A stretch of DNA of 64,000 bases from an uncultured Parabacteroides sp. (GTDB taxonomy: Bacteria > Bacteroidota > Bacteroidia > Bacteroidales > Tannerellaceae): NCBI RefSeq assembly GCF_947855115.1, contig NZ_CANTZW010000019.1, forward strand, positions 22,034 through 86,033, written 5' to 3'. Shown piece after piece: positions 10,267 through 18,264 of the stretch (positions are counted from its first letter, which is position 1; every line of letters starts with the position of its first letter). The position numbers were made by a program, and so were the translations under genes. The notes beneath the pieces are model-generated. The model did no database searches. It was given only the letters and a program-made list of their open reading frames with translations, and was not told the DNA's origin.

Positions 10267-10319
10267 CAAAAAAAGGTGTCGCAAAAGGCATCCTCCGCCC
10301 TTTTACAACACCTCTTTTT
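10267..10319 (-). terminator. intrinsic terminator of the PASTA-rluD-ddl-acyltransferase operon
   Basis: A long stem (AGGTGT..GCAAAAGGC at 10274-10289 paired with GCCCTTTTAC..ACACCT ending at 10313) is followed on the minus strand by a run of seven T. It lies 17 nt beyond the acyltransferase stop codon. Confidence 0.85.
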
Positions 10320-10335
10320 CAAAATCAATTGAAAC

Positions 10336-11499
10336 TTATAAAGTCGTCAAATAATTCTTCAACGGATTGGAGTACATTTCCAACAGTTTCTTACGCAAGA
10401 ACGCCTCATCCTTATTCGGAAGAACGATCTTATCCAACTGCCCTTGTATATACTCCTCGAACTGCTTTTTATCCTTCGGCCCGTAATGTTCGTGGAAACG
10501 GCGGGTACCGTTCAGCCAATCATAAGCTACGTAATTACAAGGATAGAAACGATAATTCTTATAGATCTCCCGATCGATAACGGAGGCGATAGCGCTCACC
10601 AGCTCGTTCTTCTCCATATCCTTGTCTAGCTTAACCAAGGAGTCATTGATCGGGGAAGTGATCGTGAAATGGACACGCCCCTTATTATTCAGGATACCCG
10701 TTTCCATGCTCAACAGATCATCCCGCTGGCATTTCACGAAATCCGGATCATCCCGCCTCATCTGAAACTCTTTCGCTTTCAGGAAATCGCAAGGGTCAAA
10801 CTCGTAGGAGATAGCGACCGGCACGATATTCAAGTCCATCAAGTTCAGCAACAAGTTATCCTTGTCGCCCCCGATACTCAGCATCTTCAGTACGCTACCC
10901 TGCGTACGATCGTCCGAATCCTTGGCACGTCCCTCCCGCTGAGCGATCCAGATAGATTCTTTCACGTCCTTGATCGCATGATGGATATAAGAGGAAAGCG
11001 TCTTGCTGACCTCCAGCATCTGACGGACAGAAACGCCGCGCTTCACGATAAAGCTATTGTTCAAGCGGACCAACGTCTCGATCCACGGACGGATCAAAAG
11101 GTTGTCGCCGATAGCGACCTGCGTCATACCATAACCAACATCATACAACATGACATTCAAGAAGGAGGCATCCAATACGATATCCCTGTGGTTCGAGATA
11201 AACGTACACGCGGCCTTGTCTTTCGGCAGGCGGCTACGCCCTGAGATAGTAAGCGAGAAAGTAGTTTTTTTCGCCACCGTCATTACAGCGTCATAGGCCA
11301 AAGTAGATTTAAACTCCTCCTTCGTCTTGCAAGCACGCATGGCAGCCGAGAATTCCTCCCAATTCAAATTCGGCTTTATGTAACGTAAAGCCCGCTCGAA
11401 ATCCTCATTAGCGACCAATTTTTCAATCGCGTCCTTCACCTCACTATTGTTCAGCGGACGGATGTCGTCGAAATTAGGGGAAACTGTTTCTGTATCCAT
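10336..11499 (-). CDS. PlsC-like glycerol-phosphate acyltransferase family protein
   Basis: A 387-residue protein with a 1-acylglycerol-3-phosphate acyltransferase (PlsC-type) core. The catalytic block reads ISNHRDIVLD at residues 101-110; the histidine (H104) and aspartate (D110) are spaced HX5D rather than the standard HX4D, although D106 is also close by. The substrate block IWIAQREGRAKDSDD fits the EGxR-type motif. An N-terminal extension of about 70 residues is helical and has no assigned function. It presumably esterifies a membrane glycerolipid precursor at the inner face of the membrane. Last gene of a tight four-gene operon, starting 2 nt after ddl. Confidence 0.78.
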   Translation of the reverse strand: MDTETVSPNFDDIRPLNNSEVKDAIEKLVANEDFERALRYIKPNLNWEEFSAAMRACKTKEEFKSTLAYDAVMTVAKKTTFSLTISGRSRLPKDKAACTFISNHRDIVLDASFLNVMLYDVGYGMTQVAIGDNLLIRPWIETLVRLNNSFIVKRGVSVRQMLEVSKTLSSYIHHAIKDVKESIWIAQREGRAKDSDDRTQGSVLKMLSIGGDKDNLLLNLMDLNIVPVAISYEFDPCDFLKAKEFQMRRDDPDFVKCQRDDLLSMETGILNNKGRVHFTITSPINDSLVKLDKDMEKNELVSAIASVIDREIYKNYRFYPCNYVAYDWLNGTRRFHEHYGPKDKKQFEEYIQGQLDKIVLPNKDEAFLRKKLLEMYSNPLKNYLTTL

Positions 11500-11501
11500 A
11501 T

Positions 11502-12494
11502 TTATTTTGTTTTTCTGTTTTTGAGCTCGTCTTCAATAATATCTGTCATGACATCCTTGATATCCAATCCCGCCGCGCGTACCTGCTGCGGGATAAAGCT
11601 GGTAGACGTCATTCCCGGTGTCGTGTTTACTTCCAGCAATACGGGCTCCCCGTCTGCCGGAATGATATAATCCACACGAATCAACCCCTTGGCGCCCAAT
11701 ATATCATAAATCCTCGATGTCTCGCGCTGTATCATCTCTGTCAAGCCGGCAGAGATACGGGCCGGGGTGATCTCGTCTACCTGCCCGTTGTACTTCGCGT
11801 CGAAATCGAAGAACTCGTTATCCGTAACCACCTCGGTCAGCGGGAAGACCACCTCTTTGCCTTCTACCTTGTAACAGCCGCACGTCACTTCCGTCCCATC
11901 GATAAAGCTCTCCAAGATCACCTCTCGTCCCTCCCCGAACGCCTTGGCGATAGCGGGCTGGATAGCGGAGGCCTCTCTTACCTTTGTCACGCCGAAACTA
12001 CTACCTCCATCGTTCGGCTTCACGAAAATAGGCAAACCCAAACGGTTCACTACCTCTTCGTCCGTAATAGTCTCGCCCTTAAACAAATGAATGGAAGCGG
12101 CAATTCTCACGCCAAAATTTCTCAAGTAATGATTGCATACGTACTTATTGAATGTCAAAGCGCTCACCAACATCCCGCACGACGAGTAAGGCATGCCGAT
12201 CATATCGAAATATCCTTGCAGACGCCCGTCCTCGCCCGGAGTACCGTGTATCGTTATATAAGCGAAGTCAAAATGTCTCGCCACGCCATTCTCCTTGAAG
12301 CTGAAATCATTCTTATCGATCGGCGCATGTTCCCCGCCGGGAAGTACAACCGCCCACTCATCCTTCTTAACGATGACAATATATAAATTATATTTGTCTT
12401 TATCAATAAAAGAGTAGATCCCGTCCGCACTTTTTAATGAAATAACGATCTCGGAGGAATCTCCTCCTGCTATAATAGCGATGTTCCTCTTCAT
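11502..12494 (-). CDS. ddl: D-alanine--D-alanine ligase
   Basis: A 330-residue ATP-grasp ligase, normal for the family. ATP-grasp hallmarks are seen: IFVKPNDGGSSFGVTKV, VILESFIDGTEVTCG, and the metal-binding end VLLEVNTTPGMTSTSFIPQQ. The enzyme makes the D-Ala-D-Ala dipeptide for peptidoglycan precursors in the cytoplasm. It sits between the pseudouridine synthase (2-nt gap) and the acyltransferase (2-nt gap), so all are co-transcribed. The start MKRNIAIIAGGDSSE is the usual N terminus. Confidence 0.95.
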   Translation of the reverse strand: MKRNIAIIAGGDSSEIVISLKSADGIYSFIDKDKYNLYIVIVKKDEWAVVLPGGEHAPIDKNDFSFKENGVARHFDFAYITIHGTPGEDGRLQGYFDMIGMPYSSCGMLVSALTFNKYVCNHYLRNFGVRIAASIHLFKGETITDEEVVNRLGLPIFVKPNDGGSSFGVTKVREASAIQPAIAKAFGEGREVILESFIDGTEVTCGCYKVEGKEVVFPLTEVVTDNEFFDFDAKYNGQVDEITPARISAGLTEMIQRETSRIYDILGAKGLIRVDYIIPADGEPVLLEVNTTPGMTSTSFIPQQVRAAGLDIKDVMTDIIEDELKNRKTK

Positions 12495-12496
12495 TT

Positions 12497-13576
12497 TTAC
12501 AATTCTTTAGTGTTCGCGTATACACGCCATCTGTCGATCAGTCGCTGCATATCGGAAGGAATCTCGGAATCGAAAAACATCTCCTCTCCCGTAGTAGGAT
12601 GAACGAACCCCAACGTCTTAGCATGCAAGGCCTGACGCGGACAAATAGCGAAACAGTTTTGCACGAACTGTTTATATTTAGCAAAAGTTGTTCCTTTCAG
12701 GATATCATGGCCACCATACCGCTCATCGTTGAAAAGCGTATGGCCGATATATTTCATATGTACACGAATCTGGTGCGTACGCCCCGTCTCCAGGCGGCAT
12801 TCCACCAGGCTCACGTATCCCAGGCGCTCCAACACGGTGTAATGGGTAACGGCGGTCTTGCCCTGGTCGCCTTCCGGGAAGACGGTCATTTGCATACGGT
12901 CACGCGGGTCACGCCCGATATTTCCCTCGATACGTCCCTCATCCTCCTGGATGATCCCCCATACCAAGGCCCGGTATTTACGTTTGGTCGTCTTATTGAA
13001 AAACTGCAAGCCGAGATTACTCTTGGCCTCCGGACGCTTGGCTACCACCAGCAAGCCCGACGTATCCTTGTCGATGCGGTGTACCAAGCCCAAACGAGGA
13101 TCGGAAGGATCGTAGTAGGGATCATCCTTTAAATAATACGCCAAGGCGTTCACCAAGGTTCCGGTATAATTGCCGTGACCGGGGTGCACGACCAAGCCTG
13201 CCGGTTTATTCACCACCAGCAAGTCGTCGTCTTCATATACTATATCTAAAGGGATATCTTCGGGGATGATCTCCAGCTCCCGGCGAGGGCGATCCATCAC
13301 GATAGAGACCACATCGAGAGGTTTCACCCGGTAATTACTTTTCACCGGCTTATCGTTCACCAAGATACACCCCGCCTCGGCCGCCAACTGGATACGGTTA
13401 CGGGTAGCTCCCATCATGCGGTCTACCAAGAACTTATCCACCCGGAGCAGGGATTGCCCCTTATCCGCCACGAAGCGGAAATGCTCATACATCTGGCCCG
13501 GCGACGTTTCGTCTTCTTCCGGCATCAACAGGTCGTCTACCCGCTCATCATCCATATCGTCCAAAAACCCGCCCAT
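12497..13576 (-). CDS. RluA/RluD-family rRNA pseudouridine synthase
   Basis: A 359-residue protein with an S4 RNA-binding domain at about 35-100 (LLRVDKFLVDRM..) and an RluA-type catalytic domain. The catalytic aspartate is in GLVHRIDKDTSGLLVVAK, and the RTHQIRVHMKYIGHTLFNDE block follows. This family isomerises uridines in 23S rRNA; S4 plus this layout is most like RluD. The N-terminal 30 residues are acidic and not conserved. Second gene of the PASTA operon, starting 4 nt after the PASTA gene ends. Confidence 0.9.
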   Translation of the reverse strand: MGGFLDDMDDERVDDLLMPEEDETSPGQMYEHFRFVADKGQSLLRVDKFLVDRMMGATRNRIQLAAEAGCILVNDKPVKSNYRVKPLDVVSIVMDRPRRELEIIPEDIPLDIVYEDDDLLVVNKPAGLVVHPGHGNYTGTLVNALAYYLKDDPYYDPSDPRLGLVHRIDKDTSGLLVVAKRPEAKSNLGLQFFNKTTKRKYRALVWGIIQEDEGRIEGNIGRDPRDRMQMTVFPEGDQGKTAVTHYTVLERLGYVSLVECRLETGRTHQIRVHMKYIGHTLFNDERYGGHDILKGTTFAKYKQFVQNCFAICPRQALHAKTLGFVHPTTGEEMFFDSEIPSDMQRLIDRWRVYANTKEL

Positions 13577-13580
13577 TCCT

Positions 13581-14207
13581 TTAAAACCAGTTTTCTATAT
13601 CACTATCCAAGGGTTCCACCGGGATGCTATCCAAAGCCAAGGAGTCGGGAAGCATATTCGGGTCGCCACTGCTTACTTTCAATACGAGATGAGCGGCCAG
13701 CGGCACATGCTCTCCCTTGAGCAACGAACGCCCGTTTAACTCTACGCCCATCGCCAAGTCTTTATAATCGCCCGGCACATACTCGATCTCGACCGACGAG
13801 AAACCGCGGGCCCTCAATAAGGCGTACGCCTGGCGGAAAGACAGGTCTTCCACCTCCGGTATCACGGCCATCTGGGAGGTCAGCGCGTTAATCGTGACAA
13901 AGACGATCCGTCCCTCTTTCACCTTAGACCCGACACCGGGAACCAGCTCCACGATGGAGCCCGGGGCCACGTCTTTCGAGAACACGGAATCGATCACGTT
14001 ATAGCGCAGCTTATTATTCCGGAAGAACTCGGCGGCATCTTCCAGCTTCATCCCTTTCACGTCCGGAACGATCACCGCTTGATTATGCCGGGTATAAGAA
14101 TCCAGCCATGCCAGCACGCCGTAGACAACGCCACACGACACGACCACCACCAACAAGAGGTTGATGATAAACGGGTTCTTTATTAGTCTTACAAAAAAGT
14201 TACTCAT
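13581..14207 (-). CDS. membrane-anchored PASTA-domain protein
   Basis: A 208-residue protein starting MSNFFVRLIKN, with one membrane helix (about 13-35, IINLLLVVVVSCGVVYGVLA) and an extracytoplasmic part made of PASTA repeats: VIVPDVKGMKLEDAAEFF, then AVIPEVEDLSFRQAYALL, then a shorter third unit. PASTA domains bind peptidoglycan fragments in kinases and penicillin-binding proteins, but no kinase or transpeptidase domain is attached here. The ATG at 14207 is chosen over an in-frame start 72 nt further up because that longer form would begin upstream of the transcription start predicted from the promoter at 14233-14264. First gene of an operon with an rRNA pseudouridine synthase, ddl and an acyltransferase. 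Confidence 0.85.
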   Translation of the reverse strand: MSNFFVRLIKNPFIINLLLVVVVSCGVVYGVLAWLDSYTRHNQAVIVPDVKGMKLEDAAEFFRNNKLRYNVIDSVFSKDVAPGSIVELVPGVGSKVKEGRIVFVTINALTSQMAVIPEVEDLSFRQAYALLRARGFSSVEIEYVPGDYKDLAMGVELNGRSLLKGEHVPLAAHLVLKVSSGDPNMLPDSLALDSIPVEPLDSDIENWF

Positions 14208-14232
14208 TTCACGTATGTATTTGTAGGCGGTC

Positions 14233-14264
14233 CAAAAGTAGGAAAAAAACGGCATATAGACCAA
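14233..14264 (-). promoter_or_regulatory. promoter of the PASTA-rluD-ddl-acyltransferase operon
   Basis: On the minus strand a TTG (14264-14262) is followed after 21 nt by TACTTTTG (14240-14233), the Bacteroidetes -33/-7 pair. The predicted start is about 20 nt before the ATG at 14207. Confidence 0.65.
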
Positions 14265-14293
14265 TTCCCACCGACACAATACTATAAAAACAA

Positions 14294-14330
14294 AGAAAGT
14301 AAAGGCTTTTTAGTAAAAAACCTCTACTTT
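14294..14330 (-). terminator. terminator of rpmH
   Basis: Inverted repeat with arms AAAGTAAAGGCTTTTT and AAAAAACCTCTACTTT, two mismatched positions that become G-U-tolerant in RNA, located 28 nt after the rpmH stop codon. Confidence 0.7.
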
Positions 14331-14357
14331 CCTTATAAATCTTTATAACGAGACCGA

Positions 14358-14510
14358 TTATCCGTTGTACTCGTCGGATACCGTTAATTTCGCTCTGCCT
14401 TTAGCGCGGCGAGAAGCTAATACTCTACGGCCATTAGCGGTAGCCATTCTGGAACGGAAGCCATGCTTGTTCTTTCTTTTTCTGTTGGAAGGTTGGAATG
14501 TTCTTTTCAT
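14358..14510 (-). CDS. rpmH: 50S ribosomal protein L34
   Basis: A 50-residue, strongly basic protein beginning [20 protein letters not shown] and continuing [19 protein letters not shown], which is the L34 signature in full. The Bacteroidetes-type acidic tail ends DEYNG. L34 is a structural protein of the large ribosomal subunit. It is transcribed alone here, with its own strong promoter upstream and a hairpin terminator downstream; rnpA, its usual partner in other phyla, is not adjacent. Confidence 0.98.
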   Translation of the reverse strand: MKRTFQPSNRKRKNKHGFRSRMATANGRRVLASRRAKGRAKLTVSDEYNG

Positions 14511-14553
14511 CTTTCTATTTTATTTATTATTATTCGCATACTGATTCGGGCTG

Positions 14554-14584
14554 CAAAGATAGAGCCTTTTTTTTAATAAACAAA
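14554..14584 (-). promoter_or_regulatory. promoter of rpmH
   Basis: Perfect Bacteroidetes consensus on the minus strand: TTTG (14584-14581), 19-nt AT-rich spacer, TATCTTTG (14561-14554). The predicted transcription start is about 35-40 nt before the L34 start codon. Confidence 0.85.
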
Positions 14585-14607
14585 GGGTTGCGCGATTTTT
14601 TACGAAT

Positions 14608-15573
14608 TCAAAAGATCCCCCCTTTATACATATTATCGAAATTCGAATGTTGCCCGTTCATCTTTTGGGCCTCCTCTCCTTCCGGGTTCAGTTCCAGCGA
14701 TTTCTTCAAGTCTTCGAACGCCCCGGCCTTATCGCCTTTCAGGTTCTTGGCCCGCCCGCGCTCGCTATAAGCCTTGGCGAAAGAGGGATTCGTATCAATA
14801 GCCTCGTTGAAGAACGCGATGGCCTCGTCGTATTTCCCCCGCTCGATCAGCAACCGGCCGGATAAGACGCAAGCTTCTTCATTAAAGGGGTTTAAATCCA
14901 AGGTTCTCTGGAAATCCGAGCTTGCCGCATCGACATCACCCAGCGCCACGCGGATACGTCCTCTCAGCAGGTAAGAGCTTTCTTCTTCCGGCACGATCTC
15001 TATCGCTTTCTCCACATCGGCCAGCGCCTCTTTAGCCTGCCCCAGCCCCAAGAGGATCTCCGCCCGCAGCAAATAAGCGTCCGCGAAATCTTCTTTCAAG
15101 GCGACAGACCTTGTCAGGTCGGCGATAGCGCCCAATAAGTCATTCGTCGTTCTCTTCGCTTTCGCCATCATGAAATACGCGATATGATTGGAGGGTTCCA
15201 GCTCGATCACACGCAAACAATCGGCTATGGCCTCCGCGTCTTTATCCAGCATAAACAATAGGTTGACACGGGTCAAACGTGTGGCGACATGATCCGGCTC
15301 CAGCTCGACCATCCGGTTCAACACTTCCCCGGCTTTCTCCAGGTCGTTGGCCACCGTATAAGCGGAGACAAGATAATTCATCGTCTCGAAATCCTCCCGT
15401 ATATTCAGCGCTTCCGTAAAACATTTGATGGCGTAAGCGACTTTTCCCACCTTTTGGGCACGGATACCGTCATATTTCAGGATATCGAAGTTTTTCTGCT
15501 CATTTTTCGCCTTATCCTCCGTCGACCCGGCCGTCTTGGAAGACGAGAACAGAGATGTAAAGAAATTTCCCAT
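14608..15573 (-). CDS. tetratricopeptide-repeat protein
   Basis: A 321-residue protein built almost entirely from 34-residue TPR units from about residue 35 to 305; clear ones contain DKAKNEQKNFDILKYDGIRAQ, IADCLRVIELEPSNHIAYFM, ALADVEKAIEIVPEEESSYL, and AIAFFNEAIDTNPSFAKAYS. There is no signal peptide or membrane segment, so it should be a cytoplasmic scaffold for protein interactions. The C-terminal tail after the last repeat (MNGQHSNFDNMYKGG) is short and unstructured. The partner is unknown. The rpmH promoter lies just beyond its stop codon. Confidence 0.85.
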   Translation of the reverse strand: MGNFFTSLFSSSKTAGSTEDKAKNEQKNFDILKYDGIRAQKVGKVAYAIKCFTEALNIREDFETMNYLVSAYTVANDLEKAGEVLNRMVELEPDHVATRLTRVNLLFMLDKDAEAIADCLRVIELEPSNHIAYFMMAKAKRTTNDLLGAIADLTRSVALKEDFADAYLLRAEILLGLGQAKEALADVEKAIEIVPEEESSYLLRGRIRVALGDVDAASSDFQRTLDLNPFNEEACVLSGRLLIERGKYDEAIAFFNEAIDTNPSFAKAYSERGRAKNLKGDKAGAFEDLKKSLELNPEGEEAQKMNGQHSNFDNMYKGGIF

Positions 15574-15705
15574 GGTCTTATACCTTAAATATTATTATAG
15601 TTTTGCCGCGAAGATAACATTAACTCCGTTTCCGGCGAAAGAGTTCGCGACAAACGTTTCAAGATGATTTCGCCGTCGACGAGACACAGCCGTAGACACC
15701 CCGAA

Positions 15706-15793
15706 AAAACACGTACGTGTCTCCCGGAAAAGTCGTACATGTTTTCCGGAAAAGACGTACGTGTTTTTTTAGAAAGACGTGCATGTTTTTCCG
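15706..15793. repeat. four tandem 22-nt palindromic repeats
   Basis: Units at 15706-15727, 15728-15749, 15750-15771 and 15772-15793, each exactly 22 nt, with a core resembling AAAACACGTACGTGTTTT (self-complementary) joined by CCGG-like linkers. They fill most of the 445-nt space between the divergent TPR gene and oadG. The 82-codon minus-strand reading frame across them is an artefact. A second cluster of the same family is at 49933-49998. The rest of this gap holds an AT-rich stretch and a possible oadG promoter. Confidence 0.85.
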
Positions 15794-15935
15794 AAGGTAA
15801 AACAAACCTTACAATTGTACGAGAAAATCCCATCTAACTGCCTTATACTGACAATCATTCACCTTTAACGCCCTTTCGCTTATTTATTTTCGTTTTTTTA
15901 ATTAAAATGTAACAGATCGTTTTCCCGTTATTTTA

Positions 15936-15943
15936 TAATTTTG
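15936..15943 (+). promoter_or_regulatory. possible -7 box of the oad operon
   Basis: TAATTTTG matches TAnnTTTG, 75 nt before oadG, in an AT-rich stretch. No TTG is visible at the expected -33 position, so only the -7 element supports it. Confidence 0.35.
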
Positions 15944-16018
15944 CGATTGTTTTTAATTGGGCTGAAGTTGCTCAATTCTTTGTAAGAACCTTTTTTAAGC
16001 TAGCCACAAATACAAAAT

Positions 16019-16312
16019 ATGGAGAATATAGAAATAGGACTTTTATTAATGGTAGTGGGAATGACCACCGTGTTCGCTATCCTTCTGATCGTTATTTATC
16101 TGGGAAAAGGACTCATCGTCTTGGTGAATAAATACGCGCCGGAAGAGATCATAGCGAAGAAACCGGCGACAGCGGCCGTCCGGACACAAGCGGCCACTCC
16201 GGCACAAGCCATCACCGGTAACCTTTCCGGACAAGAAACGGCAGCCATCATATCGGCAATCAGCGCCGTGACCCGCGGGCAGGGAAAAGTTATCAAAATC
16301 GAGAAAGTATAA
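16019..16312 (+). CDS. oadG: oxaloacetate decarboxylase gamma subunit
   Basis: A 97-residue small membrane protein. One hydrophobic helix at about residues 5-28 (IGLLLMVVGMTTVFAILLIV) is followed by an Ala/Pro/Thr-rich tail, the typical plan of the gamma subunit of Na+-pumping decarboxylases, which holds the alpha and beta subunits together. It is 20 nt upstream of the alpha-subunit gene. The order gamma-alpha-beta supports the assignment more than the poorly conserved sequence does. Confidence 0.85.
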   Translation: MENIEIGLLLMVVGMTTVFAILLIVIYLGKGLIVLVNKYAPEEIIAKKPATAAVRTQAATPAQAITGNLSGQETAAIISAISAVTRGQGKVIKIEKV

Positions 16313-16332
16313 ATAATACACATTTTAATATC

Positions 16333-18264
16333 ATGAAAAGAGAAATCAAATTCAGTTTGGTCTTCAGAGACATGTGGCAATCTGCCGGAAAATATGTCCC
16401 GACCGTAGACCAGCTAACCAGAGTCGCTCCGGCAATTATCGAGATGGGCTGTTTCGCCCGGGTGGAAACGAATGGCGGAGGATTTGAACAAGTCAACTTA
16501 TTATTCGGCGAGAATCCCAATAAAGCTGTCCGCGAATGGACAAAACCTTTCCATGCGGCAGGTATCCAGACCCATATGTTGGACCGTGCGCTGAACGGCC
16601 TTCGCATGAGCCCGGTGCCCGACGACGTGCGCCAGCTATTTTATAAGGTAAAGAAAGCGCAGGGAACGGACATCGCCCGCACGTTCTGCGGCCTGAACGA
16701 CGTACGGAATATCGCACCGTCTATCAAATACGCGAAAGAGGCCGGCATGATCTCGCAATGCTCCTTATGTATCACGCACTCTCCGGTACACACGGTGGAA
16801 TATTATACCAAGATGGCATTCGAGCTGATCGAGCTAGGAGCGGACGAGATCTGCATCAAGGACATGGCCGGTATCGGACGTCCGTACACATTGGGACGTA
16901 TCGTTGCCAACATCAAGGAAAAATACCCGGAGATCCCCATCCAATACCACAGCCATGCCGGTCCAGGCTTCAACGTGGCCTCTATCATGGAGGTTTGTAA
17001 CGCGGGCTGCGATTACATCGACGTAGGCATGGAGCCGCTTTCCTGGGGTACCGGGCACGCCGACTTGCTAACCGTGCAAGCCATGCTGAAAGATGCGGGT
17101 TATAAGGTTCCGGAGATCAACATGGAGGCTTATATGAAGGTCCGCGCCTTGATCCAGGAATTTATGGACGATTTCCTAGGATTGTACATCAGCCCGAAGA
17201 ACCGCTTGATGAACTCCTTGCTGATCGGCCCGGGCCTTCCGGGAGGTATGATGGGCAGCTTGATGGCAGACCTTGAGAAGAACCTAGAGACGATCAACAA
17301 GAACAATATAAAGAACAACAAACCGCTGATGTCGCAAGACCAACTGCTGATCAAGTTGTTCGACGAGGTAGCCTACGTATGGCCGCGTGTAGGTTATCCT
17401 CCATTGGTAACCCCGTTCAGCCAATACGTGAAAAATCTGGCCTTGATGAACGTCATGCAGATGGAGAAAGGTAAAGCCCGCTGGAGCATGATCGCCGATG
17501 ACATCTGGGACATGATCCTTGGAAAAGCCGGACGGCTCCCAGGCCCGTTGGCCCCCGAGATCATCGAGAAAGCGCAAGCAGAGGGACGCAAGTTCTTCAA
17601 GGGCAATCCTCAAGATAATTACCCGGACGCATTGGACAAATATCGCAAGTTGATGAACGAGAGACAATGGGAAGTCGGCGAAGACGAGGAAGAGCTTTTC
17701 GAATACGCCATGCATCCCGCCCAATATGAGGCTTATCGCTCCGGTAAGGCCAAGGTAGAGTTCAAGGCAGACGTGGCCAAACGTAAAGCAGATAAAGCGA
17801 ACGCGGGCAAACCCGCTGCGCCCGCCGCACCGGTAGCGCCGGCCCCGGCACCTGTAGCCACGCTCGCTATGCCGACAACTCCGCAAGTCATGACCGTAGA
17901 CGTAAACGGGCAGGCTTACCGCGTGACAGTCGCTTTCGGCGACACCAACGGCACGGCCCCGGAAACCAAGCCGGCAGCGGCGGCAGCTCCCGCCCCGGCA
18001 GCCCCAGAGACGGCAAACGCTCCCGCCGGAGCGGGAAAAGAGGTGCTTTCTCCGCTAGAAGGTAAATTCTTCTTGGTAAAGAACGCCTCCGATACCCCGG
18101 TGAAAGTGGGCGATGTAGTGAAAGAAGGCGATGTGCTCTGCTACGTGGAGGCCATGAAAACGTATAATGCCGTACGTGCCGAGTTCGGGGGGACGATCAC
18201 GGCGATCTGTCTGTCTTCCGGCGATGCCGTATCTGAGGATGATGTATTAATGACGATTCAATAA
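16333..18264 (+). CDS. oadA: oxaloacetate decarboxylase alpha subunit (biotin carboxyltransferase)
   Basis: A 643-residue protein with an HMG-CoA-lyase-like carboxyltransferase barrel (1 to about 300), the conserved PYC_OADA region (to about 480), an Ala/Pro-rich linker (about 488-560) and a C-terminal biotinyl domain. Expected metal-site residues are seen: D13 in RDMWQS, K176 in IKDMAG, and H206/H208 in HSHAG. The biotin lysine is K609 in VEAMKTY, so the usual MKM is MKT. It removes the carboxyl group from oxaloacetate onto biotin, which the beta subunit then decarboxylates to expel Na+. The barrel type rules out the methylmalonyl-CoA decarboxylase alpha subunit, which has a different (ACCase-like) fold. 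RDMWQS instead of RDAHQS marks a divergent branch, so a different oxo-acid substrate remains possible. Confidence 0.85.
   Translation: MKREIKFSLVFRDMWQSAGKYVPTVDQLTRVAPAIIEMGCFARVETNGGGFEQVNLLFGENPNKAVREWTKPFHAAGIQTHMLDRALNGLRMSPVPDDVRQLFYKVKKAQGTDIARTFCGLNDVRNIAPSIKYAKEAGMISQCSLCITHSPVHTVEYYTKMAFELIELGADEICIKDMAGIGRPYTLGRIVANIKEKYPEIPIQYHSHAGPGFNVASIMEVCNAGCDYIDVGMEPLSWGTGHADLLTVQAMLKDAGYKVPEINMEAYMKVRALIQEFMDDFLGLYISPKNRLMNSLLIGPGLPGGMMGSLMADLEKNLETINKNNIKNNKPLMSQDQLLIKLFDEVAYVWPRVGYPPLVTPFSQYVKNLALMNVMQMEKGKARWSMIADDIWDMILGKAGRLPGPLAPEIIEKAQAEGRKFFKGNPQDNYPDALDKYRKLMNERQWEVGEDEEELFEYAMHPAQYEAYRSGKAKVEFKADVAKRKADKANAGKPAAPAAPVAPAPAPVATLAMPTTPQVMTVDVNGQAYRVTVAFGDTNGTAPETKPAAAAAPAPAAPETANAPAGAGKEVLSPLEGKFFLVKNASDTPVKVGDVVKEGDVLCYVEAMKTYNAVRAEFGGTITAICLSSGDAVSEDDVLMTIQ

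Noticed and set aside
10669..11244. 191-codon plus-strand frame within the acyltransferase gene
   Set aside because: Antisense shadow of the acyltransferase, no recognisable domain.
15706..15793. CRISPR array
   Set aside because: Units abut with no unique spacers between them and are internally palindromic; no cas genes nearby.
15585..15833. 82-codon minus-strand frame between the TPR gene and oadG
   Set aside because: It is created by the 22-nt tandem repeats; 22 is not a multiple of 3, so the repeated peptide is not even periodic, and there is no coding sign outside the repeats.
17284..17886. 200-codon minus-strand frame within oadA
   Set aside because: Antisense shadow of a clear biotin-carboxyltransferase gene.
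16333..18264. Methylmalonyl-CoA decarboxylase instead of oxaloacetate decarboxylase
   Set aside because: The alpha subunit has an HMG-lyase-like barrel with D/K/HxH metal residues fused to a biotinyl domain, not the ACCase-type carboxyltransferase of MmdA.
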